DNA of 64,000 nt, from assembly GCA_016271365.2 (NCBI GenBank), contig JADMNL010000022.1, positions 219,208,501 through 219,272,500 of the forward strand, in the 5' to 3' direction. The notes beneath the pieces are model-generated. The model did not search any database. It was not told the DNA's origin and was given only the letters and a program-made list of their open reading frames with translations. The stretch is from Neoceratodus forsteri (taxonomy: Eukaryota > Chordata > Ceratodontiformes > Ceratodontidae). Below are positions 1 to 9,489 of the stretch, piece after piece (positions within the stretch are counted from its first letter, which is position 1; each line of letters begins with the position of its first letter). A program made the position numbers and the translations under genes.

Positions 1-1463
1 TCCCAGAGTTAATGCCCCAGGTGACAACTTTAGGTCAGCAGTGTCACAGGATAGAACACAGTCTCAAGAACCTAGTCAAGACAGATCACATGGTTGGACT
101 GGACCCCTACCGGTGGGTACAAGTGACTGATGCCTTCAAAGATGGCTTGTGAGGCCAGTGACCTCCAGAACTGCCGATAAGTGGGCGGACACTGCTGGTT
201 AAGTGCACCTTGAGCACTGAATGCCTTAGACCTAGAGACTGTGGGTGTACCAGGACTACAGACAACTCTGCCTCTATTGGGATTATTCTTCTAGGGGTGC
301 ATCAGTATAACATTTTCATCTCTTCCACTTCCAGCAGTATGTTTTCCTGGTTTCCCAGAAACTTTAAGCACCTTTGGGACTTCAGAGATTCAATCCAGAG
401 TGTTCTAGCTTCAAAACTATGCCCTCAGGCGACAGTTCTGGGGTTTGGTAATGTTATCCTACCCTGGGACAGAATCAGTAGATTGTGACTTAGAGGCAGG
501 CTGATGGGAGTCTTGTTGGACAGGGCCAGGAGCACCAAGTACCAGGCTATCACAATCATTGTTGTACGTTCTGTCCCCCGAGCATCAGGAGTACTTTCTG
601 TACAAGTGGGAATAGTAGAAGGCATGCAGGAACAGTCCTTTCCAGTCCAATGTCGGTACGTCCTCTGGGACTGTCCTTCTGGCTGGTGGCCTGTAACAAA
701 ACCGTGTAAGCAGACTGTTCTCCAAAGAAGCAAATAGACAACCCCCCCCCCCCAAATCTTCTGAAAACCGCAGCCAGAACCTGGTAGTGTTCGTGACTTT
801 GTGTCGATTCTACTTAAGGAGTCTGCAAGGGCACTGAATTTGCAGGAGCACCAAAGATGTTTGTTTCTAAGGAGCAAGCAATGTCCCAGATCCTCACTGC
901 TTCTGTACCCCTCTACAATGCTGTGGTATTGTCAGATTTGAACAGACTGATCTTACAGGTGAAATGGACAGTACTGTTAGGAATACTGCCCAGAGCTCCA
1001 GGTGTCACTATAAGATCCTCTAGGTGGGCACCCAACCCCAGGCATCTGTTACAAGGATACTTGTTGGTGATCGCTGAAGGGACAGAAGGCCTTCACAAGG
1101 TTGCGCCTCCATACGCACTACTGTGCAGACACTTGCATTGAGTGGATCCCACCTTTGACACCAACTGTCTTAAGTGGTACTGGACATCTCATCTGGAACA
1201 TGCAGCCATAGCCGTGGATATGACCACATCCCAGCTGCAACAAATTCTTTGCAAGTTCTGGCAGGCCTACTGTGAAGGATTCTGCTGTGCCCATCAAAGC
1301 CGCTACTTTCTACTCCTATGAAGTCCAGCACCTAAACAAGTTCTACTTGGGAAGTCTGCAGATTTATCAGGGATCCCAGATTCTCCAAGGTGCTCTTCAC
1401 CGTCTGAATAGAGTACTTTGTCTCGTTCCATTTACCCAGAAAACAGCCAGTCCTGTTCCCTAC
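1..1463 (-). pseudogene. Delta-family DIRS fragment: YR start, RNase H and partial RT
   Basis: Read on the minus strand, 425-877 keeps the end of a DIRS RNase H (ADSLSRI) followed by the linker seen in every DIRS here (MIVIAWYLVLLAL, matching the ILIAPDWPRQ-type linker of better copies). The stretch near 190-420 resembles the start of the recombinase core-binding domain (SGKPGKHTAG, compare SRKESTRKCYAFKWKRF in the beta2 copy). RT remnants run to about 1460, where the copy is cut by a deletion. Many stops and frameshifts make it non-functional. Identification rests on domain order and on the parallel copy at 54872-58490. Confidence 0.7.
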
Positions 1464-1955
1464 CTTGGGAGGCTAGGAGCAGAACCTACTTAGGAAAAAG
1501 GTTCTATGAGACAGCAGAATTCCATAGCTGGCATCTCACTGGACTGTATGTTCAGCACAGATTTTGTCATGTGCAGCTTTGACATAGCTGCTTTGCAAAT
1601 GTTTAACAAGAGGATACCCTTGTGGATGCCGAGAGGTATTCTTATGGAGCGTGCCCTTAAGCCTGTGGGTGGCGCCTTTTCATATCAACTGAAGGCAAGA
1701 GGCCATCCAGCAAGAGACTGACCTCTTGGCTGTTTTACCTTTGCCAGCCTCATCACAGGTAACAAAAAGCAGTGTTCTGGGACCACACATCTGTAACAGG
1801 GTGACCCCTGGGGATTCCTGTCAAAGTGGACACCCCGAGATAAACTGAAACCCTTCCCAAGAAGTTTATATGTTTTGTATAATGTCCAACATGCGGGTTA
1901 ACTGGTTATAAATTAGCTGAAGTGCTTAAAGCTTTCCATGCATATTAGCCTAAAA
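1464..1955 (-). pseudogene. Delta2-type DIRS recombinase C-terminal remnant
   Basis: This stretch equals 60679-61190 in copy B. On the minus strand it holds a decayed recombinase C-terminus: a histidine-serine box followed by a helix and a second block around the expected catalytic tyrosine, comparable with the HSTRGTAAS ... ICQAATW ... FTKHY arrangement of gamma2. Frameshifts break the frame. It lies directly left of an alpha-family terminus, which interrupts it. Confidence 0.55.
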
Positions 1956-2157
1956 CAAAAGTACAGTTACGTAAGAACTTACCGTAACAGTAGATCTTCG
2001 AGAAAGGCTCTTGCAGTAGGCAACTACACACAGGACCGATGCCGGCCAGCGGCAGGACCCCACGGAAAAACCTGTAGCCAGCAGTCCCTGGCGGGGACCG
2101 CCCCCACGTCAGGTGACTGGCGTCAAACGATGTCGGTATAAAGGGGTGGTCCCAGAC
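1956..2157 (-). mobile_element. Alpha-family DIRS 3' terminal repeat, truncated
   Basis: Starts with the alpha terminus GTACAGTTACGTAAGAAC, then the ITR with the TATAAAG-containing segment at 2137-2144. Only about 200 bases remain; sequence after 2157 belongs to a gamma DIRS. It corresponds to 61191-61387 but carries eight T-to-C differences, all in one direction, at 2021, 2024, 2029, 2031, 2037, 2071, 2072 and 2079. Confidence 0.85.
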
Positions 2158-2179
2158 CTGTCAGTGAAGAAGACAGGTG

Positions 2180-2610
2180 ATGTAATGGATCATTTCAGAT
2201 AGGAAGGAATTTCCTATTGGTCCTAAGAACCACTTTGTCCCTGTGGAAGGAGATGTAGTTCAGATCTGTGCACAGGACCTACAATTCACTTATTTGCCTG
2301 GCTAAAGTGATGGCCACCAGGAAAACCATTTTCCATGCGACATACTTCAAGTCTGCAGTTGCCACTGGCTCAATAAGGGGGCTCCATGGGCCTGGCAATA
2401 CAAATTGTAAGATTCCAGGCCGGAACCTGTTCCCCAAGGGAAGAGTGAAGGTGATGGAAACCTTTGAAAAACTTCCTAAAGACAAAGTCACAGGCCATGT
2501 ACCTGTCCTTACCAGCCAAGATAAGCTGAGGTTGTGGCCAGATGGGACTTTCAGAGTGCCAGGGCATGAAGTCTGTCAAATAGTCCAGCACCCCATCATC
2601 TAAATACTGA
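2180..2610 (-). pseudogene. Gamma1 DIRS tyrosine recombinase, middle part
   Basis: The minus strand encodes the first catalytic block of a DIRS recombinase: ATADLKYVAWKMVFLVAITL then ARQISEL, where the family has SARRxxEL with the catalytic arginine. Here a glutamine stands next to the expected arginine. The frame is shifted several times between 2279 and 2603. The C-terminal half with the HxxR box and tyrosine is absent because the element is truncated at 2158. The role in intact DIRS elements is integration of a circular DNA intermediate. Confidence 0.75.
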
Positions 2611-3240
2611 CTGGAGTACCTGTGTATTCAGGGGCCACTCATGATGATTCTGACTGATCCTGCTGAGGGGGTGTGCCAGGATGTTGTCCTCTCCTGGTAG
2701 GTGAATGGCAGACAGACACCTGTAGGTAGTAGGATTAGGCGGCCAGGCTCCATACCTTCATGGCCTCTGTGCACAGTGGTGTGGACCTGGTTCCCCCTTG
2801 TTTGTTGATGTACTATAAGGTGGAAATGTCTGTTCTGACCTGCAGTACCTTGTCTTAGGTGCAGAGCAAATGCCTGAAGAGCCAGGTACACTGCCCTGAG
2901 CTAACAGATTTGTGTGTGTAAGTGATTCCTGGGGGACCATGTGCCTCTGGCTGTTAAGTTGAGCATGTGTGCCACCCAGCCCAGGAGGGAATTATTTGTG
3001 GTAAACACCACTGACGGATGCTCCTTTTGGAAGGGAGTTCCCTGCCCGAGGTTCTTACTGTCTACCTTGCTGGCTTGGGTCTGTTTAGTTGGAGTGATCC
3101 TGCCAGCTAGCTGCAGGATACTGCTTAATCTGTCCTGGGGGGGAGAAAGCTCTTCCCTGTCTGGTATCCAATTCTTCCCCTATGAAGTCCAGAACCTTAA
3201 CTGCCTCCAGCCGAGACTTCTGGGCATTAATCAGGAAGCC
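2611..3240 (-). pseudogene. Gamma1 DIRS RNase H remnant
   Basis: Between 2628 and 2940 the minus strand keeps a frameshifted version of the RNase H segment that other copies show as TDN ... YINKQGGT ... LCREAMRVW (here VHQQTRGNQ and HRGHEG in another frame). The region to 3240 continues towards the RT. Several frameshifts and stops are present. In intact elements the domain removes the RNA strand after reverse transcription. Confidence 0.65.
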
Positions 3241-3446
3241 TAGAGACTCCAATGTACTCTGGGTGAGAGCCAGGGAGTCTCTGGTTTGTTGCAGGGACTG
3301 CCCTACAACTAGTCAAGTCATCTAGATGTGGGGACACAGTGACTCCCTGCCTTCTCAAGCATGCCACTACAATGGCCAGGCACTTTGTGAAAGCTCTGGG
3401 GGCTGAGGTTAAGCAATCCTCCGAATTCCAATATTCCGGGATTGAA
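3241..3446 (-). pseudogene. Gamma1 DIRS RT, C-terminal part with LDD box
   Basis: The reverse strand of 3300-3410 reads LTSAPRAFTKCLAIVVACL followed by the active-site region HLDD, where the family has PYLDDWL. The two aspartates are present but the flanking residues are altered and the frame breaks soon after. The upstream part of this RT resumes at 12146 on the other side of the LINE insertion. The exact junction near 3412-3446 is unclear because about 35 bases match neither element well. Confidence 0.75.
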
Positions 3447-3775
3447 GATTAATGGAAGAGGGATGCCTGGATATCGTAGCAGTCACAGAAACATGGGACA
3501 CAGAGAACCATGACTGGGATGTTAACATACCAGGGTACATAACCTACAGGAGAGACAGGCAGGGGAGAAGAGGGGGAGGAGTAGCTCTCTATGTAAAGGA
3601 AGAGATAAAAGCAACTGAACAAAAGAGTAAACAGGGAGGAGAGGAGGCACTGTGGGTCACCTTGGAGACTGGAAAGGGCACCACAATCCGCACAGGGGTT
3701 GTGTACAGACCACCATGTCAGGGGGAAGGAATGGACAAGGATATGATAGAAGGCATTCTTACAATGGCAGAGAAA
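3447..3775 (+). pseudogene. CR1 endonuclease, N-terminal part
   Basis: The frame starting at 3452 reads MEEGCLDIVAVTETWD, the start of the apurinic/apyrimidinic-like endonuclease of CR1 LINEs. It includes the GGGVALYVK segment and TGVVYRPPC, and stops at MAEK where the beta1 DIRS interrupts. The continuation GEILLMGDLNMPDVNW resumes at 9490. The catalytic glutamate of the TETW motif is present. It is 5' truncated: no ORF1 is seen upstream. Confidence 0.9.
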
Positions 3776-3970
3776 TACAGGTTACTCACCTGTAACAGGA
3801 GTTCTAGGAATGGTATATGTTGTTCATCCACACTCATTGGCAGTATCCTTGCCGCTTTAAATCTTGCCGGAAGGTCTTCAAGCTTGCTCCTCCCACCCAC
3901 CCGGGTGGTATAACTCTCGGCTCCGCCCCATGACGCCAGATCTGGCCCGCTGGAAGCTCAGGTTGTGCGT
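3776..3970 (-). repeat. Beta1 3' inverted terminal repeat
   Basis: Inverted complement of about 9340-9480; for example TTCAAGCTTGCTCCTCC near 3877 pairs with GGAGGAGCAAGCTTGAA near 9398. The outer bases GTTACTCACCTGTAAC form a short inverted repeat (GTTAC/GTAAC). Confidence 0.9.
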
Positions 3971-3990
3971 CGAGGTCGGGAGAAAATGTA

Positions 3991-4090
3991 GGATGAACAA
4001 ATATATACCATTCCTGAACTCCTGTTACAGGTGAGTAACCTGTATTTCTAGGGACATGGATATGTTGTTCATCCACACTCATTGGCAGAC
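3991..4090. repeat. Beta1 internal complementary region (ICR)
   Basis: 3991-4044 is the reverse complement of the outer left terminus and 4048-4066 is the reverse complement of the outer right terminus. They are joined by TTT at 4045-4047, the complement of the AAA core. In the DIRS-1 model the ICR templates closure of a DNA circle; this copy matches the predicted circle junction. Confidence 0.92.
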
Positions 4091-4129
4091 TCCTAGCAGT
4101 TCTCCGGAGGAGGGAGGCAAGACGCACAC

Positions 4130-5150
4130 CCCATATACTTACTTGGGAAAGAGAGACTGAGAACCGAGGCCCCAAACCAGCATCCCGGGCGTGACTCAAG
4201 GTCGATGTGGTAGTGGGTAATGAAGGTGTTTGCTGACTTCCAGGTAGCAGCCCTGCAGATTTCCTGGATAGGGACGCCCTGGAAGCAGCCATCACAGCAG
4301 TATGCGTGGTAGAATGAGCCTACCTCTGGGAGGCTCCATGCCCGCTTAACTTATAGCAGAGATCTATGCAGGAGGTTACCCACCTGCTTATCGTCCGCTT
4401 GGCTGCAGGTCTGCCAGATGCGGCTTCAGCGTAGGGTGACAAACAGCTGGCGAACCTCTCCCCGATTTCCCAGCCGTGCGCCCTTATAATAAGCGAGCTC
4501 TCTAGGTCCAGAGTATGGAGCCCATATTCGCCTCCGAGGTGTGATTGGGGTAGAACACCGCAGAGTCAACACCTGGTTAAGGTGAAACTCCGACACCACC
4601 TTCGAAGGATTTCGGTGGGGGCGAGGACAACCTTGTCCCTGTGGAAGACCAGGTAAGGAGACTCGATGGAAAGCGCCTGGAGCTCTCCCATCCTTCTGGC
4701 TGACGTGATAGCCACCAAGAAGGCGGTCTTCCACGACAGGTGAGAGAGAGCACACCTGGCATAGGTTCGAATGGCTTGCCCATGAGCTTTGCCAGTACCA
4801 GCAGTAGATCCCACGGAGGTGGGGTTCCCGACTGGAGGGAAATGTGATCAAGGCCTTGAAAAGCGCCAGACCACCTTCTCCTGCGCCATCGACTGCTTCC
4901 CGCCCGCGCTCCGTAAGCAGAGATGGCTGCCAGGTGCACCCTTAGGGTCGCCTGACCTAAGCCCTTGACTAGAAAGGGACCATAAATAGTCCAAGATGCT
5001 TGCCAAGGAACAGGAGGAAGGGTCCAAGCCTGTTCTGACACCAAATGGAAAACCTTTTCCATTTGAAGGCATAGCATTTTCTGGTCGACTCTACGGACGC
5101 CCAACTACATTGAGGACCTCGCCGAAAGACCCAAAGCCTGGAACTCTAGC
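4130..5150 (-). pseudogene. Beta1 tyrosine recombinase
   Basis: Minus-strand blocks in order: core-binding start (MLCLQMEKVFHLVSEQAW, 4990-5100), catalytic arginine block (LSWKTAFLVAITSARRMGEL, near 4680-4750), and the C-terminal block ICRAATWKSANTFITHY (near 4190-4260) with the candidate nucleophile tyrosine. The expected HSTR box lies near 4290-4310 but a frameshift disrupts it. Frame changes occur about every 200 bases. The better beta2 copy at 14200-15200 shows the same order. Confidence 0.85.
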
Positions 5151-6000
5151 CGCCAGGAACCAGGCCGCCAGGTGCAGGGATTGAAGGTCCGGATGGAACA
5201 CCTTCCCTGATTGACTGAGAGCAGGTCCGGCGAGCTGGAAGCTGCCGCGAGTCCTGGAGCTGAGACTGAGGAGATCTGGTACCAGAACTGGCGAGGCCAG
5301 TCTGGGGCTATCAGAATCACCTGCGCCTTGTCCCTCCTCGCCTTGAGAAGCACCTTGTGGATCAAGGGAAATGGGGGAAAGGCGTAGAAGAGGCCCGGGG
5401 TCCATTGCCTCAAAAGGCATCCCCCTGCAGCGAGCCCTGCTGAGGGGGGCGGGCATGGAACAGACTCAGCTTCGCGTTCTCCATGGAGGCAAACAGGTCC
5501 ACCTGAGTGTGCCCCAAAGGAGAACAGATGCTGTACTACCTCCGCAGGAGAGACCACTGTGGATGCAGCCCCATCCGCTCAGGGCATCGGCCAGGGTGTT
5601 GGAGGCCCTGCCACGTGAATGGCTAGGAGATCCGCCTCAGGCTGCGACGAGTGACCAAATGCGGAGAGCTTCCTTGAGAAGCATGGAGCGCCCTCCTGGC
5701 GGTTTAGATAGTACATGGTCGGGTATTGTCCGCCTGACTCGGACCACTTGACCCCGGAGGAACGGAGCAAAGGCGGTGAGAGCTAGGCGGACCGCCGAGC
5801 TCCAGCAGGTTGATGTGGCATCGACTCCCGCTGGGACCAGAGGCCATGAGCCCGGTGTTCCCCAGATGGGCACCCCAACCCATCAGAGAGGCATCGGTCG
5901 ACAGAGAGACCGCTGCTCGGGCGGACGAACGGGATGCCTCCTGCAATTGATCTGGAACGGTCCACCACTGGAGAGCATTCCACATCCCTGTGTCACCGGC
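5151..6000 (-). pseudogene. Beta1 RNase H and linker
   Basis: The minus strand shows the RNase H start STDASLMGWGAHLG (about 5880-5925; first catalytic aspartate), the INLLEL segment with the glutamate near 5805, and the linker AQVILIAPDWPRQFW near 5300. Intervening frames are shifted. The domain lies between RT and YR as in all DIRS copies here. Confidence 0.82.
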
Positions 6001-6760
6001 TACAAGCTGGTCCAAGGGATCGCAGCGCTAGACCACTGGCTGGCCAGTCCCCACTGAAGGGGACGATGTTCCAGCGGGCCCAACGGACCACGCTGGTACA
6101 GGCCGCCATGAGACCCAGGAGGCGAGGAAGTCCCGGCAGGGCGCAATTGCCCAACCAGAAATGATCGGGCAAAGGAGGAAAGAACTCGGCCCTGTCCGCC
6201 GGGAGCCGCGCCTGGCTCAAGAGAGTCGAGCTGCTCCCATGAATAAAAATCACCTGCTTCGCTCGAAGTCTGACTTGGCCTCGCTGACAAGGAGGCCCAG
6301 TTGAGAGCAGACCCGAGGGCCAGATCTCTGACCACTCCGCCTCCTTCCTGAGGGAGCTGCTATCAGCCAGTCGCCCAGGTAAGGGTACACCCGACCCCTC
6401 GGGCCAAGAGGGAATGCTGTCACCACTGCCATGCATTTGGTGAAGACCCTGAGCTGGAGACAAGTCAAGGGCATGGCTTGAACTCAAGAGAGATCCTTCC
6501 GCCGAAGCGAAGGAATCTCTGGTGAGAGACGGATAGGGACGTGAAAACGGCCCTGCAAGTCCAGAGAGCAGAACCACACGCTGCTCCAAGGATGGTATTA
6601 TCTGAGCCAGAGTGACCATCCTGAAGGTTCGAGACCTTAGGAACTTGTTTAGGTCGGTAGGTCGAGAATGGGGCGCCAGCCCCCGTCTGCTTCGAACCAG
6701 GAAGTACCTGGACACAAACCCTGGGTCTGAAGGAGGGTCCACCACCTCTTACCACCTCCT
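6001..6760 (-). pseudogene. Beta1 DIRS reverse transcriptase
   Basis: The frame begins with GFVSRYFLV and LNKFLRSRTFRMVTLAQIIP (minus strand, near 6590-6730), as in other DIRS RTs. Two or more frameshifts follow. The active-site block reads PYLGDWLI near 6365-6390, where beta2 has PYLDDWLI: the first aspartate codon of the LDD motif is glycine. RVFTKCMAVV is present near 6430. This copy cannot be catalytically active. Confidence 0.88.
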
Positions 6761-9330
6761 TCTGGAGGAGGAGTGATGCGTGCTCACGAGCCGCCAGTGA
6801 GGCTGGGGATCCCAAGCTCCCGAGGGGCGACGGCCTGAAGGGTGGTGCCTGCTCAATTCCAGAGGCAGGCTCTTCCCACCACCTCCAAGACCCACCTGTC
6901 CGTGGTAACAGCGGACCAGGCGGAACGGAAGTGCTGGAGCCGCCCTCACGGGGGACCTAGGGGCGGACGGGATGGGGCGACACCCCTCAGCCCGTCACTG
7001 GGCAGGCTTGGAGGAGGGACCGCCGAGGGACCTCCTGGGCCCTTTCCTCCCTGCCTCCTGTTAGAGGAAGCCGCGGCTTGGGTTTGGGATGCCAAGGCCG
7101 AGCCTGCTGGGTCTCTGACGTTGCTGGGTCATGCCAGCTGGGGCACAGAAGGACGAAAGGGCTTTAGGCTGTGGTTTGCGGCCTTGTCCTTCTGAGCGGA
7201 AGAGACCGAGTCCAAGGTGGCATTGACTCTCGATCCTCTGCAGGTGACCTTCCACCCCAGGGTCAAGAGGTCAGTCCCCAAAAGGAACATCCGCCAACTT
7301 GTGCTGGGTATCTCAAGCAAAGGTGGATATCCCAGCTAAGCCCACGACGATAGCCACCGCGGCCACCGATCTGGCACATGAGTCCCCTACATCCAAAGCA
7401 GTCTGAGCTGCTGTTTGGCCACTGCCCTGCTCCTGGTCCCGCACCTGCTTAACCGTAGTCTGCAGATCGGCGGGAAGATGAGGGATGACCTCATCCAGGA
7501 GCCCAACAGGGCATGAGAAAATGTGCCATGAGGACGGCCGAACTGGCCTGACGAAGGCCGAGAGGACGCAGCGAGACTTTTCGCCCGACATAGTCCACTT
7601 CTTGACCTTGTCAGGAGGTTTGTCCACATCCCTGGCGCTCGCGCCGGAAAACGCTGTCGGTAACCAACCCCTCAGCAGAGGGTGTTCCAAAAACCGACAA
7701 GGAACCGTAGGGACCGTGATACTTCTGGCCATCCTGGCCAAGGCGCAGGGCAGGAAGCAGGGCCGCCAAAGTTCCAGTGCTGGACCCACTATGGCCTCGC
7801 CACCGGAAAGGCCTCCGTCCGGAGAATCCTCGTCCAGAATCTCCGTGAGGGATACCGGCCTGCTTTGGAACGGTTCGAGCTCCATCCCGGTAGACTCGAG
7901 ATGAGCCGAAGCAGTCCTAGGAAGGACGACGGCTATCGCCCATTGGCTGACCTCCTGAAGACTCAAGTCCAGTCGCTTGGAGAAGAAGGAGGAATCATCT
8001 TCGACTCGAAGAGTCCTCGAAGAGCTGCTCTGGCCTGAGCCACCCTTCACCTGCCGAGGTCGGTCGGGAGTGAGGGTAACTGACAGCCGATGGGTAAACC
8101 TCAGCCGCATCGAGAATCCTTGGTCGGAGCCCCAATTGGTGGCTGTGGAGGCGGAGGTTCCACCGCAATCGTGGAGCAGCTGGTTTTGGCCGAACAACCG
8201 CCTGGGATAGGCCTCGGCAAGTCGAGGGGTTGTGTCGGCTGCCCGTGACAGCGTTACTTAATGGCCGGGAAGGCGCCGGAGTCGGGTTATTCCCGGCCAG
8301 GAGGAGCTGTTGCAACATAAGGTCCTCGCATCGCGACGCATTTACGCCAAGTCCCCCATCCGAGGAGGAGGACGAGACGAAGCGGCGACGCCGCTTTACC
8401 GGTGCCGACCGAGACCGCTTATGACGGTGGAACGGCTGGACCGCTGAAGAGGTCCGAGACCGAGACCGAGTCCCGGAATTTCCGGGTCGGTGCAGGAGGT
8501 GTCGGCGGAACCGGCCACTCCCTTCGCTCGAAGGTCCATCCGAGGGCTCCGGAACCGGAGGCACAGGCGAGCCACGGATCTCAACTCCTCCGGGGAACCG
8601 AGAGGGGAATCTCGCCGCTAAAGGCGACAGCCTGTTCAATGGGTCGAGAAAATCTCGACTTCATCAGTGGGAGTCTCGGTCAACTGACCTGACGGGACAC
8701 CGTGAGGCCAGTGGCCGGCCGAGCGGTCGACCGGCCGACGGTCGACGGCCCGGGAGGGACCTTTCCCGCCCCAAGAGCGCCGACGGAGGGACTTCTACCT
8801 TGTCCTCTTTTGACCGAGAAAAGGTCCAGCAGACGCAGGCCCTTCTCCTTTAGTGGAGAGGGACAGACAAAGCTCCTAAAGGAAGCCGTAGGAAGAACCC
8901 AGAGAGCGGATAAATGCCGCGTCGAGGAAGATACGCCCGCGCCGGCCTCTTCGAGGGCGTACCATCCGCCGAAGCTGATCCGGGCGAAATCACCGCCGGA
9001 CACCGCCAACCGGCCTCCTTGACTTCACCGAGGGAAACGCTCGACGGCCCAGTTGCAATCGGGCAGCACGGTCTTCGAGGACGAGGGCGAGAAAGATGAG
9101 CACAGGTCGCAAGCCCGCGGGTCGTGCTCAAGGCCTAAGCAGTAGACACACGTGGAGTGTGGATCCGTCCGGAGACATCTTCTGCCCGCATGGGCATCTC
9201 CGAACTGGGAGTCGATTTATCCATCGCAGCCGCTGAGGGATCAAGACTCGAAGTCTTTTGCAAAATATTATTTTTAAACCGCAAACGGAGAAATAGGAAC
9301 AGTCACAAACGCAGAGCTGTTAGGAGGGAA
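6761..9330 (-). pseudogene. Beta1 gag-like ORF
   Basis: The longest open stretch (7313-8197, 294 codons) is rich in proline, serine and charged residues, and continues in other frames upstream (7995-8639 with an arginine/serine-rich basic patch near 8390-8440). The N-terminal part at about 9055-9140 contains C-x2-C-L-G-x2-H-x5-C-x2-C, the same zinc-module pattern as in alpha copies. Function is inferred from position only: a nucleic-acid-binding structural protein. Frameshifts near 8000 and 8640 break it. Confidence 0.75.
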
Positions 9331-9339
9331 CCTGAGCTT

Positions 9340-9489
9340 CCAAGCGGTAAGGAAGATCTAGCGCCATGGGGCGGAGCGAGTTATACCACCCGGTGGGTGG
9401 AGGAGCAAGCTTGAAGACCTTCCGCAAGATTTAAAGCCGCAAGGATACTGCCAATGGTGGGATGAACAACATATCCATGTCCCTAGAAA
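9340..9489 (-). repeat. Beta1 5' inverted terminal repeat with TATA-like motif
   Basis: Inverted partner of 3796-3965. On the coding strand it contains GGTGGTATAACTC near 9379-9391, a TATA-like box placed to drive the element. The terminus ends CCCTAGAAA, including the AAA core. Confidence 0.85.

Larger units (their letters stand above)
1..2157. repeat. Duplicated block, copy A (partner at 54872-56346 plus 60676-61387)
   Basis: Positions 1-1464 match 54872-56346 and 1461-2157 match 60676-61387 in the same orientation, with few substitutions and scattered one-base indels. Copy A lacks the 4333 bases that separate the two blocks in copy B; the join falls in a shared TACC. Copy B reads through the RT of a delta DIRS without a break at this point, so copy A is probably the deleted derivative. 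Both copies diverge after the CCCAGAC at 2151-2157. The left edge of the duplication is outside the window. Confidence 0.9.
3776..9489 (-). mobile_element. Beta1 DIRS retrotransposon, complete structure, decayed ORFs
   Basis: 5714 bases between AAA at 3773-3775 and AAA at 9487-9489. Left terminus TACAGGTTACTCACCTG, right terminus CATGTCCCTAGAAA. The ITRs (about 3796-3965 and 9340-9480) are inverted copies of each other; the ICR is at 3991-4090. Coding order on the minus strand is gag, RT, RH, YR. It sits inside a CR1 endonuclease without target duplication. Every ORF has frameshifts, so it is not autonomous. Confidence 0.95.

Noticed and set aside
740..752. Poly-C run as a possible structural element (also at 55618-55630)
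   Set aside because: A simple homopolymer shared by the duplicated copies; its length differs slightly, as expected of sequencing or slippage.
3776..4090. CRISPR-like or tandem array of the repeated termini
   Set aside because: The repeats are inverted ITR and ICR arms of a DIRS element, with no regular spacers.
6842..7195. Plus-strand open frame of 117 codons
   Set aside because: It lies antisense to the beta1 gag in GC-rich sequence and has no homologue-like motif; the minus strand explains it.
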